A stretch of 64,000 nt of DNA from Acheta domesticus (lineage: Eukaryota > Arthropoda > Insecta > Orthoptera > Gryllidae): positions 71,273,821 to 71,337,820 of the forward strand of contig JAHLJT010008756.1 in the NCBI GenBank assembly GCA_031308135.1. The letters run 5' to 3'. Positions 10,947 to 23,899 of the stretch are shown here, one piece after another. The position numbers and the translations under genes are program-made. The notes below the pieces were generated by a model. It was not told the DNA's origin and did not search any database. It worked only from the letters and a program-made list of their open reading frames with translations. The stretch's first letter is position 1, and each line of letters opens with the position of its first letter.

Positions 10947-11108
10947 TATTTTTTTCGGCAACGTGTCGTCATAACAGAGACCGTCATCGTGTCTTCGCAT
11001 TAGTCAACAGTGCTTTATCGATGGACGGGTCGCCACAATACCCATGAAAATATCTACTAATTTTGAAACGTTCCATGAGCTTAGTTATTTTTCACTCTAT
11101 CAATTTAA

Positions 11109-11910
11109 CCCTTTGACTACCGAGGTATTTTGCACACATCGAATACCAAAGGGGACAATAAAGTTTAAATATTTTTACCGTAAATGTCGTAATATTGTTT
11201 TGGTTATGCAGATTAAACATAATTTTGTTATATTAACAAAATATTTAGCGATTTTAACAATATTTTACTTGCAGGTATTCGTCCAAGACAAAGGGAATAC
11301 CAAATCAAACCAAGAATACCAAATCAAGCTCTTTTAAAACACATTGTACTATTCGTATTGTCTCTTTCACTTAATACTCTTCAATAGTTTCTGAACTGAT
11401 TTATAAGTCATCATTCACGTTTTCCTCATCTTCAGCACAAATAATATAGTCAACTTTATCTATAACCTCTTTAATATCTTAATCACTCTCACAAAACAAT
11501 CTGTACACTTCACTATCTTCTTAACAAAAATCGTCTGGATTGTGAATACTTAATAACTTTTTAAAACCTTCAAGACTGTTATTCTTGGGCATGTTCACAT
11601 ACTAAAGCATTACGGTCGTATAAATGTCCACAACACAACCTCCCTTCTCCTACTGATAACATAACCTCAAACCACGTTATTAATTCACAAAAGCCCAATA
11701 CCAACGGGGATAAGGTAAGTAACCCTAGGTATAAATTTAAGCTGTGAAATGACTACAGGCCAAAAAGCAAGATTTCCTGCGAGATATTTTAGTTAAATAT
11801 GTAGAAAAAAATTACACAATATATAAGAAATGTAAAAAAGTTATAAGATAAAAATAATAAAATATGCGTTGGGTTAACTCAGTTACCCCCCCCTTTCGGT
11901 AGCAGAAAGG
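11109..11910. mobile_element. Possible piggyBac-like non-autonomous element
   Basis: TTAA (11105-11108) is followed by CCCTTTGACTACCGAGG, close to known piggyBac ends. At 11896-11910 TCGGTAGCAGAAAGG gives a similar inverted end but is followed by TTCA rather than TTAA. No transposase frame lies inside; there is one 97-codon AT-rich frame at 11044-11337 without motif. The right end is degenerate. Confidence 0.35.
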
Positions 11911-13020
11911 TTCAAATCGATTTATTTGATTTCTTAATTATTACACTAAATAATTCGTGTCACCAGTTTGATTGATTAAAGTTTCATCGAAATTTCTTCC
12001 TATAAATGTCAATATCTTAAATCATCAATCACTGGATCTTTCTAATTTATGTACTGAGAAACTTACCAGATAAATCCTTTAAAATGAATATAGTTTCGTA
12101 AGCAAATGAATGTGTAGTCCGGTTTCTGCTAATCGTAAACGCCTTCCAAATTATGTTTCCTTCACTATTGGGTAACATTTTAATGTGTTTTGGTGTGTTG
12201 CGAGCGTTGCTTTGTTAAATAATTATCTACTTTTTCCTGTCCTGAGCTTAACTAAATCAAATAACTTTTATCTCAGTAAAGTCCTCCGTTCCATGCATTA
12301 CGTATTCATTCTTTCTACAGAATATTTTGTAGAACATTTCTAATTAAATATAGAAATAATTGATGTGAACATTAGAAAGTTTTTCTGACAGAATGAAAAG
12401 AGATATTAAAAAATTCTGACGAAAATATCAGTTCATATCTCTAAATTTATTCTGATACAACTAATTGACTGATTTTTTTGCACGACACACTGAAATTGAC
12501 TGAAGACAATAACTGAGAATGAATAATGAATTAAGTTTCTATTTCTCCATCTGAATACAGCTCTGAACAAATCGCACGTAATTCATTTAACATTAGAATT
12601 ACATTTCTTATATAAATCTTCCGTATTCCTTCTCATTAAAATTAATTGCAAATTTGTGGGAACACTATAAACGTTTTGCGGTCCCTCAACAGCAACAAAT
12701 GTGGAATAACTTCATTATCTTACAGTGCTTTTTATTAGCAGACGTATGTTTACACAAACGCTCTGTTCCTCCATCAGACACCCAGTGTTCTACAACTTAA
12801 TGGGAGTAAAACGTGTTTGTATAAGACACGTATGTGTGTGCCAAAAGAGATGGGGCGGATTTCTGAGGGGGTGACTATATATAATATTCGAAAAGTATTT
12901 TTATTGCAAATCAATGTAAACTTAAATAATGTAAAATCAAGATCTTCTGATGCCAAGATACAATAATTAATTTCAGATTTAAAAATTAATCTAGGTGGTA
13001 TTCCTTCATTTAATCCTCCA
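11911..13020. other. AT-rich intergenic sequence
   Basis: No gene, repeat or structural feature recognised. Confidence 0.45.
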
Positions 13021-13099
13021 CTTCACGTGTGAGGCAGCGTTTAAATGCATCACTTATCTTGAAGAGTTATATTACGTCTCGTACATTATTTTCTGTATT

Positions 13100-13330
13100 T
13101 AATATACTACCAGAATTACGACCTTCCGTCGCCGTCTTCCTACGTCATCAGCGCTGCTACGACTTGATTGTTTTCATGCCGCAATCGCCGCAATCGTCTC
13201 CTAGCTCAGCATTAGTTTCGTCCCGTCTACTTCCCGCGGCGCCCGTTCGTCCTGACCAGCTCGACCCCGCCAGGCGTCACACGGCAACGCACAGCAACAA
13301 TGAAGCCCAGGTAGATTGAGTATTGCATTT
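13100..13330. other. GC-richer patch, possible exon or promoter fragment
   Basis: Markedly GC-richer than its flanks (CCCGCGGCGCCCGTTCGTCC near 13230). Open frames run on both strands (13029-13319 plus, 13201-13428 minus) without recognisable motifs. A following AT-rich segment with TTTCATGAAGATCGGTCAAA (~13430) resembles phrases seen in dispersed insect repeats. Confidence 0.25.
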
Positions 13331-13479
13331 AACTGAAGCGCCATCTTGTGCTGCAGCACCATCGAGTGGAGAGTTGCATCAAAGTGTACAGTATAAAAAC
13401 CTCCACGGAAAAAACTAGGATATGCCAAGTTTCATGAAGATCGGTCAAACTGGTGTCGGAATTTATAGATCTCGGACAA

Positions 13480-15127
13480 AGCAAACCAATTTTCCTATAG
13501 ATAACAATTAAACTTTTACGTTAGGTGACTTACATTTAATTTTCCGACATTTTGTTTGAGAGAATAATTCGTACATTTGAAACAACAAGAACAAATAACT
13601 ACATTATACTGAAGCAGTCTGAATTGAAGGAAGTAAATATTTTTCAAACTTTTATTGCAAACACATGTCTTGTACAAAGAATTTTAAGATACGTATAATA
13701 ACATAACAATAGATAATTAATTTAGTTTTCGAAGATTTAATATAATTTCTGACTCTACGAATGAGATAACGAACACGAAGATGTATCTAAATATTTGCAC
13801 AGAAAATTATTTTTCTAATATCTCCTCTTCAAAAAACATTTCTAACACCAGAGGAATGAAAAGATGACAGTGTTTGTTAAGATAGATTTAACCTAATATA
13901 GATTAAACTCGCAATATTACTGTACTTCAGTGTCATGAAGATTACATTATTTCTCATGTTTACTCATGTATATTCTATGTACGTGTGTACTGTGCATATT
14001 CTACGTCTATATGATGACTATTGAAGGATCCTATCATTACCGACACACACAGTGACGTTTCTTTTCCGAGTATCTGTTGAATCATTTTCAAATTTCTCAA
14101 TGAGAGATGCAAGTCAAAATATATTCGCAAGTTTTCTGAATTTTGTTTGCAATATGTCTCGTACTTTTGGATATATATTCACTCAATAAAAACTTCAGAT
14201 TTCTTAACACGGATCATTCCTGACGATTTTCTGTTTTTCATGTCATATTCCTATGAGACACAAAAGTTTCTAACATCATTAATTTTGTGAAATTGAAATT
14301 TTGTGTTTTCACTACAACCTACAGTAATTACGTGTTAATGTGATAAACACACATCACACAAATCTTACTCAATTTCATTGAGAACGTGTTGACATTTAAA
14401 AGATACACGTATATGAGTATAAGTAGACTCAAGCAACGAGCTTTGTTTACATGTTTGTATTTGTTTGAGGCGACTTCACTCGACCTATGTTGAAAAGACA
14501 AGAAACCAAATTGACACTCGATTATGCAGCTGTGTGTCGCGTTGCAATTAGATAGTCGAGTATAAATGTATATGTCAATAGTTAAACAAGAATATAAGGA
14601 AAACACGGATACTCAAGTACATGGTAAGGGGTTGCCCAGACTCGTGTGTTGAGAGGTAATGGCGAAGCGGTCAGCAGGTATAGAGAGCACACGAATTCCG
14701 CCGTGATGCCTTTATTCATCAGTCAGTAAGCGGCTATAAAAGTTACGAAATTAAAATCAAAATTTGGGAAAACTCTAAAACTTTACTTCAAATAGTTCAT
14801 TCAGAAATCGTTCAAGTATTTAAATTCAATGTATTCAGTCAAATAGACGTTCGTGTGCTTTTCGATGTTGCAATAAACGAATTTGTTTTAATGCATGGAA
14901 TGAAGAAGACGAAGAAAAATAATGATAAACCAAGCTGAAAAAAGTAACTCAAACATTATTCTGGTACACGCAGAATGGTGTTGTTGGTAGAGCATTCGGA
15001 ATCGTTCACAATTTGTGAATTGATAATCGAAACCCGAAATTGTATTCTGACATGTTCAAATCAAAAATATGTATTCAGACATAAATATTGCAATGAAAAT
15101 TGCTCGAAATTACAGAATAGTAATTCG
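13480..15127. other. AT-rich intergenic sequence
   Basis: No supported gene. A 92-codon minus-strand frame (14328-14606) has no motif. Confidence 0.45.
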
Positions 15128-15295
15128 CACACTCATTAGATGTGAACAGAATTGCCGGCAATGGAATCTAAATCTCAATGAAATTACTCTTTCTCTTGTG
15201 CTCCCCACATGTTCATTAGGGGTAAACACAATTCCCAGTAATGGAATCTAAATCTTTATGAAACTACTCATTCCCACGTGCTCTCACTGCCAAAC
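15128..15295. repeat. Two-copy ~82-bp tandem duplication
   Basis: The blocks containing TGTGAACAGAATTGCCGG and GGTAAACACAATTCCCAG are each followed by CAATGGAATCTAAATCT or TAATGGAATCTAAATCT and a similar TGTGCTC/CGTGCTC end. The copies are diverged, so the duplication is old. Confidence 0.75.
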
Positions 15296-15989
15296 AGGCC
15301 GTCACGAGAAGTATTTCTGTTCAATCAATTAAAGTGTTTTAACACACCCTTGTGAAAGAAGCAATATCCATATTGTCATCATCAATAATAGGCCATGTTC
15401 AATTTAGATTTGACAACATTAGATATCGCATCAGCAAACATTAAAAAACAGGAGAAGAGACAACTTAAGTAGCTCAAATAACGCTTTGTTTCTCCTCAGA
15501 AGTAATTACAAGTGACCGCTCCCGTCAGGACAAATTTATTTCTTTTTCTTTTCGATAACTTTGACCTTACTAATCATACATGTATGAATTCAGTACCATC
15601 CCGGAAACAAGTTTTAAATAATTATTTTGGATACGGTTTGATCAGTACAGTGGTATCGCAAATAACAGCAGTTGCAGACATCTAGACTATTGGCGTTATA
15701 TCTTTTCCTCAGAACTTTTAGTTCAGAAAACGAATGCTTACACTTGTATATCTCTGTAAAGTGAATAATAAATGTGTAAAAGTATAATAGTGGTTGCCGT
15801 TTCTGTATTTTCTTTTATTTTGTTGGCTTGTTACAATTTTTGTTAAGAAATCACGAATTCAGTGTACGACCTTCGAGCTTTAAAGTGCATCTCCAAACAT
15901 GGCATGAAAATAATCGAAGAAACCACAAAAATGCTTCCGATCACAGCTAGAATTATCCCCTAAGCAATAGCTGAACCAGACAGACACTA
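15296..15989. other. AT-rich intergenic sequence
   Basis: Nothing recognised. Confidence 0.45.
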
Positions 15990-16280
15990 ATATGCCCGAC
16001 TAGGTGGCTCGTTGGTTAGCGTGCTCACATTCCACGGCGCAACCCCGGGTTCGATTCTCGGCAGATTAAGTAATAACGGTGCGCTTTCCTCACAAATAAC
16101 CCCAGTACTTATTGCTGTGTGACAATGGGAAAGCCCGTGGTAAGGTTATGAAGACTAGTATATACGGTGAAGGGATGTTTTCATGCTAATCATATGAACC
16201 CCTTGGGTTTTTGGGCGAGAGGCAGGCTCATCGCTTGTCGGCCAAGACCCTTAGCGGGCTCTCGAGCTACAGAACAGAAC
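15990..16280 (+). mobile_element. tRNA-derived SINE (family A)
   Basis: A tRNA-like head carries an A box TGGCTCGTTGGTTAGCG (~16005-16021) and a B box GGGTTCGATTCTC (16048-16060) with tRNA-like spacing. A unique body follows, ending near the GGGTTTTTGGGCGAGAGG and AGCGGGCTCTCGAGC segments. It is a non-autonomous retroelement transcribed by pol III. It is not a functional tRNA because the acceptor and anticodon arms do not pair. Only one copy is visible here. Confidence 0.75.
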
Positions 16281-16307
16281 TGAGTCTAATATACGCGTCT
16301 CTCTGAT

Positions 16308-16378
16308 CTTCAACCCTAAGACCTCTCGATCAAAGTTCCTGTACAGAAGTCGGTAATGCAGACTCTGAGCACATTCAT
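16308..16378 (-). mobile_element. Head fragment of SINE family B
   Basis: AACCCTAAGACCTCTCGATC and following bases up to GACTCTGAGCACA match the minus-strand tRNA-like head of the SINE at 17.8 kb (AACCCTAAGACCTCCCGATC ... GCTCTGGGCCACC). Only the head remains. Confidence 0.6.
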
Positions 16379-16379
16379 C

Positions 16380-17384
16380 CCCTGCAACTTCTATAATACA
16401 ACAAAAATAGATTATGAAATATATCTACGGATTTGTAATAAATTCTGAAATCCTGAAACAAGTTCTTTAGTTTATTATCGTTGGAAATCACATTGATGCC
16501 AGTACAGCTTGATCATGAACCATGTCGTATTAGATAATCTATGTAAACATAAATACCAAACATTTCTAAAGACGAAAAACAAATGATGCTTTGTAAGCGT
16601 TTATAATGTTTATCAGTTGTACGGGTAACGTTGTCAGGAACGAAACAACAGCAGAGTGGTTGTTGAGTTTTTAACTAAAAGTTAGCTAGATATCGATTAG
16701 TGAACGGACATAACTACATAGAAATATTTCTGCAGGTAAAGAATATCGCAACTTCTTGCATTACGTTGCTACATCAATCCACACACATATTGACATTATT
16801 GGTTTCCTCCAAAAAGCAACTACAGCTGGTTGAAAACCATTTTCATTTATTTTTCTCATTTTAATTTTGTAAGATTCAACCTTCTAAAATGATGAAACCA
16901 GGCAAAATAGTATTAATTAAATTGAAAATACAAAAATACAAAATTGAAAATACAAAAATTACAAAATAGAAAACCGAAATTGAAATTGAAATTAAAAATA
17001 CATATAATATTAATTTTAATAATTATATTTTCAGTATACAATGTGGTATTTTTGTAAGGATGAGTTTATGAGTGATTCCCAAATATCCGAATTCGAAGTA
17101 TGATAAACAACTTTAATATGGGTCTGACAAAACATTGTAAAATAGCACATAATTGGAAGATCACTATACAAGCTTTTCTTGATAAATCTATATCAAATTA
17201 GCGGAATAGTAAAAACTTAAAACATCAGTCGTTCGTTTGAAATGAAATGTGTTCAGTCCTCTAATAACAACACGTAAATAACACACGTAATCATATAAGT
17301 ATAGCAAAAACGCATATAGACTCACACATGCATTTAGGCGTTTACAGATCCTTCGATTGATTGATTATTTCGTATTCTGGGTAC
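16380..17384. other. AT-rich intergenic sequence
   Basis: Contains short AAAATACAAAATTG-type simple repeats around 16920-17000. Otherwise nothing recognised. Confidence 0.45.
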
Positions 17385-17925
17385 GTCAACTGCTGCGGTG
17401 ATTTGTTCGGTAGGTGTAGGGCATTTTGTATTACGGGAGGTGACGATGTTCTTCCACCACTAGACGGTGAGATCCAACGCTGACCTACACGGCGTCTTGC
17501 GGGGTTTCCTCATCTGTGTATCTCCCACCAGCGAGGCGCCGCCAGCGACAAATTCTAAGCTCCTCGTTGGTCTCCTGATATGTGTGGTAATATAGTGACG
17601 TAAGTGCAAATGTGTACAAGTAATGAGAGAGGTTAGGACAAGCAAGAGGAAAGGAATATCGCGCGCGATCCGTGGCCCGTTTGTTAGAGTACTGTACCAG
17701 CATTTGCCTGGTGTCGATCGGAGAAACTACGGAAAACTACTGATCAAAGCAACCGGCAGCTATAATTCTCCTCCAGGCAGCGACTGATTTTCACCGAGCT
17801 ATGTAGCTAGGGTCGAAAATCTTAATACCGTCGGGATTCGAACCCTAAGACCTCCCGATCCGAGGCTGTGCAGTGACGTCAGATGATGCTCTGGGCCACC
17901 TCATCCGGTCCAGTCCTTCTAAGTG
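17385..17925 (-). mobile_element. SINE family B, near full length, minus strand
   Basis: Reverse-strand copy of the SINE at 24.8 kb. The pol III head is on the right (B box on minus strand GGTTCGAATCCCGACGG, near 17830). It is followed by CCGGTTGC, the TAGTTTTCCGTAGTTTCTCC block, the CGCGCGATATTCC segment and the distal GGTGAGATC/CCGTAAT-type tail near 17400-17470. Open frames at 17460-17703 are by-products. Confidence 0.85.
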
Positions 17926-18791
17926 CTCTCCAAAGAATCCAACTCACGCATCCAGCAGTATGGATGGTTCCAAATATTATCTGCACACGTCTTGAGCTCT
18001 CACATCGCAAGATATGAGATGAGTGTGGGAATTTGGTTATTTCGACCATATTTGGTCACTGATATCTTAAGCTCACTTTTGGATATAAAATAGTGTCATC
18101 CATATAAGAGAGAACATTTTTGGTTACCGATTTTTGTCAAGAACACTTCTTTCCTAATGTTATTATTAATTTACTAATGTATGGTAAAAGAGTGGAGGTA
18201 AGTATATCGGGACTCAAGGAAACGTGCGTGTATATTACCTTGTGGCCTGCTCAACTCACCAGTGTTTCGGTAATTTAGTCTGTTAGAAAACGTATCTCAA
18301 TCAGCAAGGTGACTGAATGGCATCTTTTTCCCTTGATACCTCACGTTTGTGAATTAAATTAGGTCCTAACCGGTGTTTGTGTGCACCGAATGTCTTTTTA
18401 TGTTTTTACTTACTCTTTAATATTTGAAATTTTTGTAGATTCTTGTTGCTAAAATTAAACCATTTAATAATTTGCTTTTGACGCTTCGCTTTTTAGTGTC
18501 TCCTATATCTGTAATGTTTTTGAAGTTCTTTAAAATATTTTATATTGTTCCACAATTTTGAATAGCTTGAACACTTCATTATTTTCCCTGGTTTTCCCGC
18601 CATATTGAGGCACATGCTGAGGTGTTCTTCGTAAGTCCAGAGGCCAGATGTCTGAGTTAGTGTATTTCATTATTACAAAATGTATCTTGTACAATCCATA
18701 TTTCAATTTTATATCCGTAAATGTTATTATATGGTTAGGCCGAAGAGCAAACATGATGGCCAGAGTTTCGACACATTAATAAAGGCACTCC
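17926..18791. other. AT-rich intergenic sequence
   Basis: No supported gene or repeat. Confidence 0.45.

Positions 18792-18844
<53 letters not shown>
18792..18844. repeat. (ATT)n microsatellite
   Basis: About 17 ATT units. No LINE 3' end could be recognised in either flank. Confidence 0.95.
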
Positions 18845-18845
<1 letters not shown>

Positions 18846-19199
18846 CTGCGTATAGGTCATTACTACCTGAGTCAATCACCATAAGACCAGATGCATTGCG
18901 TACCAATATGTGATCGTGATTCGCATAGCAGTACTAGAGGTAATAACGTTTGAAATTATCTATTAATGTTTCGTGAATTGCCATTTTCTCTAAAATATAA
19001 TTTTGTTGTTCAAAGTTCATGTATTAACTTTAAATATCAATTGTAACCTTCCAAAGATATATTTTTAAATTTCTCATGTGATCTGTATTAATGTCAAATT
19101 TTTGCATTAACCCATATGTTATAAGCAAATTGAAAGCAGAGACATTCGGTGGAAAAAATTTCTCAATTGAAATTCATTATGTCGCTGAATATTTAAGTA

Positions 19200-19868
19200 C
19201 GTAGATAAGTCAAAAAGTATCTGCAATTTTGCTCTAATTGTCTTTAGTTTGATTCTACGGCTTTGAGTGTTGCCTAACAACTAGATGAGACTGTTGTCTT
19301 TGCCTTTAGGAGGTTTCAGCATTATCTGATCAGTCAGTCTTGCGCTGTTGTGATGTAAAGATGGCTACAGCACTCTCTGTTTGCACCAAAGAAGAAGATG
19401 GTTCCGTAATCGGTTTTTTATGGTTTAAAGGTGTGCTAGGGGCGGAAATCCATGGCAGGTTTTTCAATACAATACGGGCACAATGTTCTAACGCAGAGAA
19501 GTGTTTTCCAGTTCCCAGAACAGTGGTCGAACGAGCATCAAGAAAGAGTGAAGATCGACAGCAACTGAAGAAGAAAGAAGCTATGGGTTCCAAAAAACTC
19601 AATGAAGATCACAAGCGCAATCGTGTGAGAATCGTGTGTTGGATCATCCTGTGCACAGTCCCAATCTCGCCCCGTCGGAATACCATCTGTTTGGTCCGTC
19701 GATTCTGCTCCTCCTTTTTTTCAGACGGTATCGGAAAGCTTGTGCAAAGATGAGCCAAGTGTATAGAAAAGAAGGGTGACTATGTTAAAAAATGATATCA
19801 ATAAAAATTGTGTATTCTCTGTAATAAATTATAAACATTGATTGCAGATACTTATTGACTTACTCTCG
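19200..19868 (+). mobile_element. Internally deleted mariner-type transposon with TIRs and TA duplication
   Basis: The terminal inverted repeats are 27 bp with 22 matches and share AAGTATCTGCAA at their inner ends. The flanking dinucleotides are TA on both sides (19198-19199 and 19869-19870), the mariner target duplication. The 669-bp body holds the N-terminal and C-terminal parts of a transposase with the middle missing, so it resembles a deletion derivative. Confidence 0.85.
19340..19790 (+). pseudogene. Mariner transposase remnant, central part deleted and frameshifted
   Basis: The plus frame from 19340 begins with a transposase-like N-terminus (VCTKEEDGSVIGFLWFKG, GAEIHGRFFNTI). The C-terminal catalytic end appears in two frames: HSPNLAPSEYHLFGP in one, FFSDGIGKLVQR in another, then EKKGDYVKK before the stop near 19790. 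Mariners carry a D,D34D triad whose last Asp sits in the LAPSD motif. Here it reads LAPSE, and the earlier Asp positions fall in the deleted section. A full mariner transposase is about 340-350 residues, against about 137 in the longest frame here. Confidence 0.8.
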
Positions 19869-19870
19869 TA

Positions 19871-22440
19871 TACTCATAACGTTCAAGAAGGGATTCTAAC
19901 CGAACCGGAATGGTAGAAACGCATTCACAGGTACTCCATTGAACTTTCACCTAAACGATGTTTTACACATGTCCCTCCCCCCCCAGTCTAATAAAGTAAA
20001 GTAGAAATCACAGGATGCATAGAATTATTGCAGGAACAGCAAAGACCTTGTGAATTAAAAGTTTTGCATCTTTATGTATCAAAAATAGAGTTAATTGTCT
20101 CGTTTCACACGCATGTGTCTAAATGTTGCAAAAAAACACGAAACTTACTATCAGAGAAGTTGATAATCCATTTGTGAACTCTTCAGAATGAAATATAACA
20201 TTTAACGAATCAACTATAATCCAAGTACTTCCTCCATGATAACTTCGGTTTTTTAATGTTACAGTGGTGAATATAATTCCCTTCTGAACTTCACTAACGA
20301 TATAATTAGTACACAGTTATTTTGGGTCCCCTTTATCCTCTAAAAGAGAAGAAATTATTTTAATTGCTAGTTTAACCTCATCTCCAAAACATAATTCGTT
20401 TTTTCATAGATGCAATAGAATGTTTAAGCTCAAATCTATACATTATAGGTCCAGCATTTTCATCTTTTTTTCTAGTAAAAGTAAAAAACAAATTGGCCTT
20501 TCATTCACACAGCGACTTAAATACCATTTCTAATTTAAACATTTTATACTCTTTGATTTTCTAATGTCATACTTTACTAAACAGATATCAGCGTCGTAAT
20601 AAGAAGTGGCACATTTTGATAAACTAAAATATCGCCAAGAGTGATCAATAAAATACTCTTAAAATTTCTTTAAAAATGCCCTAAAAGTAAATAAAAAAAC
20701 GTAAAAAATGTGATCAAAACTAGTTTGGATAAACAGCTGAAGCTGTTCGATGCGTTACTGATGTAATCGACGTTTCTAATATTTGTTTAAGTGAACTCAG
20801 CTTTCAAACTTTTAGTGTGGACTTTTGGTGTGGACCAGGAAATCTCTGTCTTCAGTCATTCCGAAATCGGCTGAACAGACACTGGTGCAGATAGAGGTGC
20901 CAGGAACCTTAGATTACATATAACGGCTGACATTACAATTTCTTAGCAAAGAAATCGAATAGACTACTCAAAAATTCGGTGGAGGGCATTTTTTTGCATT
21001 TCGTAAATATTCTTTGAAGCAAGTACCATTAAAATTACTTTAAAATCGATAAAATCAGTGAAAATGCCTTACAAATTATGGAAAAAGGTAAAATATGACT
21101 TATTAGTCCAAATTGACGAAAATTGCAAAAATGGCCCAATTGACCAAAAATTGGTCAATTTATTTTGCGTAACATCAATTTGATTTCTGTACTAAACCGC
21201 ATTTTTCTAAAGTGAAAAGAAAAAATATTTCATTAAAATCCGCCCCCTAGTAATAAGATTTATAATGCAAGTGTCATAGTAATATCCTCTATTATCAATA
21301 ATGTAATATAATTAATATTAGATCCATTCCATGATATACTTATCCCTCACATATAAATCATAATTTGGTCTTTCTCTGAAGTTTTATAAATTGAAAGTTA
21401 TTTAAATATATCTTTCATTCAGTAAAGTAATTGGACAAATTGGCAAAGTCGACATTTTTAACCAGACAAACACTCATTGTTTGAAATTCATCAATAAAAA
21501 TCTAATTAAAATTAAAATTATGAATTTGCTTTATTGCAAAGGTTCTAATTTGCAAAGTTCATTTGCTACACTATTACAACATACTTGTTCAATTTGAAAG
21601 AAATCATTCAGAAGTTTCAATATTAATGATTTTGATACAATTGGAACTACGAAATTATTTCAACGCAGCAATTTGCGCAAACTTGAATAAATTTCCTCAA
21701 AACTCAACATAGCAATAAATGGCTCAAATCTAACATTACAGTACCATGAAACATATTACATATGCCGTTTACCATAAAATGTAGTTTATGTTAATATAGT
21801 TTTAAATAATGTACAACACTGACATATAAAATGATTTGTATCATCATTTTTGTAGGCGCAAAATTCCCGTATTTCAAATGAAGAGAAAACGACGTAATTC
21901 TGGAGATCAGGGACAAAGTAGTTATTTGGAAGTAAAATAGTATCTTCTTGGGAACTGAACTCCACTTGAGACAACGATAAGCGAAATTTACCACTCGAGA
22001 TTTCTCAATTTTTCTCCTTAAATTCGTTTTTAATATTTTTTATAACGAACCCACCTTTTAGTATATTTTTGGCGAGCATTTTTTAAATGATCAGCGCAAA
22101 TTAAAATGAGGGTTTTAAAATAAGATACTGTTATTACTAAAGAACATGGTAAGAACATAGGAGATTGACTTCTATTTCGAAAAAAATTGAAAGGTCACTT
22201 ATGGAATCATGAAACATTCATAGCGGCACTACCTATGAACTGCGGGCCCTGAAATAATAAAAATTGGTCTACGAGATTCTTGTTTTTCGAACAGGCAGTA
22301 TGTAAATAAAAAACATGAACAATTTTTTTCACGTAGTACAACTTTTCGGCATGAACATTTTTCAGCTTTCAGAATAGCTTTTTTCTTAATTTCTATCTTG
22401 ATAAAAGAGATAAATAAATATAATTTCATATCTTCATTTA
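19871..22440. other. AT-rich intergenic sequence
   Basis: Long AT-rich stretch without supported genes. Short poly-C (19978-19984) and repeated AAAATGCC-containing phrases (~20670, 20985, 21063) are seen, but no element boundaries could be defined. Confidence 0.45.
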
Positions 22441-22456
22441 CTTCAAACGCATTCAG

Positions 22457-22574
22457 GTGTCATCATACACGCGTCATCAACACCTGTTTTCTTTCAATGG
22501 CCACCGTTGGCACATAGGTCTCGTCTTCTTTCACGACTTCTCGGAATCAGTCACGTGTCTCAGCCGCACGCGCC
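22457..22574 (+). CDS. Candidate internal exon (weak)
   Basis: A GC-richer 118-bp segment is bounded by CGCATTCAG (acceptor-like, AG at 22455-22456) and CGCC|GTAAGT (donor consensus at 22575). The open frame begins MSSYTRHQHLFSFNG in the same region. No homologous domain is recognised and no partner exon was found. This could be chance. Confidence 0.18.
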
Positions 22575-22580
22575 GTAAGT

Positions 22581-23879
22581 TCCGCATTCTGCCACGAAAA
22601 AAGTGCCCAGTGTTCTTCGCAAATTACATTGTCTGGTACAAAATTGTTAAATATCGAGTAGTTATTTATGAAGGTTGTATAAAAATTATATGGAATAACG
22701 TTTTAATTGCACAACACCATTACATATAACAATAATTATACGCAATTTATTTTCATTCTATCTGATCAACAGATTACGAAACAATAACACGTTAAAATAC
22801 CGGCGAATAAATCGTCGTTGAAACAATAGAAAACAATGGAAACAACATTTAATGGAAAGTTATTGCAATGATTCCGTTAAATCAAATGACTCGTATTTGA
22901 ACAATAAAATTGGAAGTTAACTAGAACATTTAGAAATCAGTATCATTTTCCTTTGACCAGTTGACCTAATCAATCCATTCCCATTAATACTTTTATTAAA
23001 AACGCTAAGATTTGCTATGGTGTAGTCTGATCAGTGTGCAATTTTTATTTTCCACAATCCACTTACATCTAAGAGAAATAATTCTCAATAACGCAGCTTC
23101 TCTTCTCAACGAAATTACTGCACTTAACTTTGAAACGTCACTGCTAACCGCCAAGAAGTAAATTTTGCGCATTTCGTATACAGATTCCATGGATCACATT
23201 GTCTTGCATACGGAGAGCAATCAAGTACCTAGGTCGCGAAGACTTTCCGAAAGGTTTTTGTAAGCACAATTTTTAACAAGTTTGAATCCGCATCCGAGTT
23301 TTTTTAATTTTCTGTAAAAACAATTCACATAAGAAAGCAATATCACAGGCAAAAATTTCAGCACAAATGAAAACACTAACTTCAATCTTAATCACCTCAT
23401 CACTTGAAGACAATGCCATCGATAAATGCTTGTAGAGTCAGGTACGCAATTTCAGTTAAGTAACAACACACGAAATAAAATATCACCTATCACAGTAAGC
23501 AATCCAAGAAATAAATCTTATTTGATTTAAACCAAGAAACATTCCAATGTCTGTAACTGTACAGAAATTCACAGTTTTATTTGTCGAAGCGTTATTAGGA
23601 GCATTGATTTAATTATTTTAAATAAATTATGATCAATGATAATTCGGTTTTATGAATGTTATATAAAAAAGCGTTAATAACACGTATAAAATAAAGTAGA
23701 GAAACAAAGTATGATCACGCTGTTGTACATAGCAAGTCCCTTAAGTAAAAGAGCATAACATAGGACGTTATTTTTTGTATATCTTGTACCCAGAACCTTA
23801 TGCATAATCTGCAACATTCGGGCGAATCGCATAGAGTAATATTTTGCACAACATTAACGCCATTCATTGAAGGTCCATG
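22581..23879. other. AT-rich intergenic sequence
   Basis: No supported feature. Confidence 0.45.
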
Positions 23880-23899
23880 GCAACTTAATCCCATTGCCC

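Noticed and set aside
15990..16062. Functional tRNA gene
   Set aside because: A and B boxes are present but cloverleaf arms do not pair and a SINE body follows.
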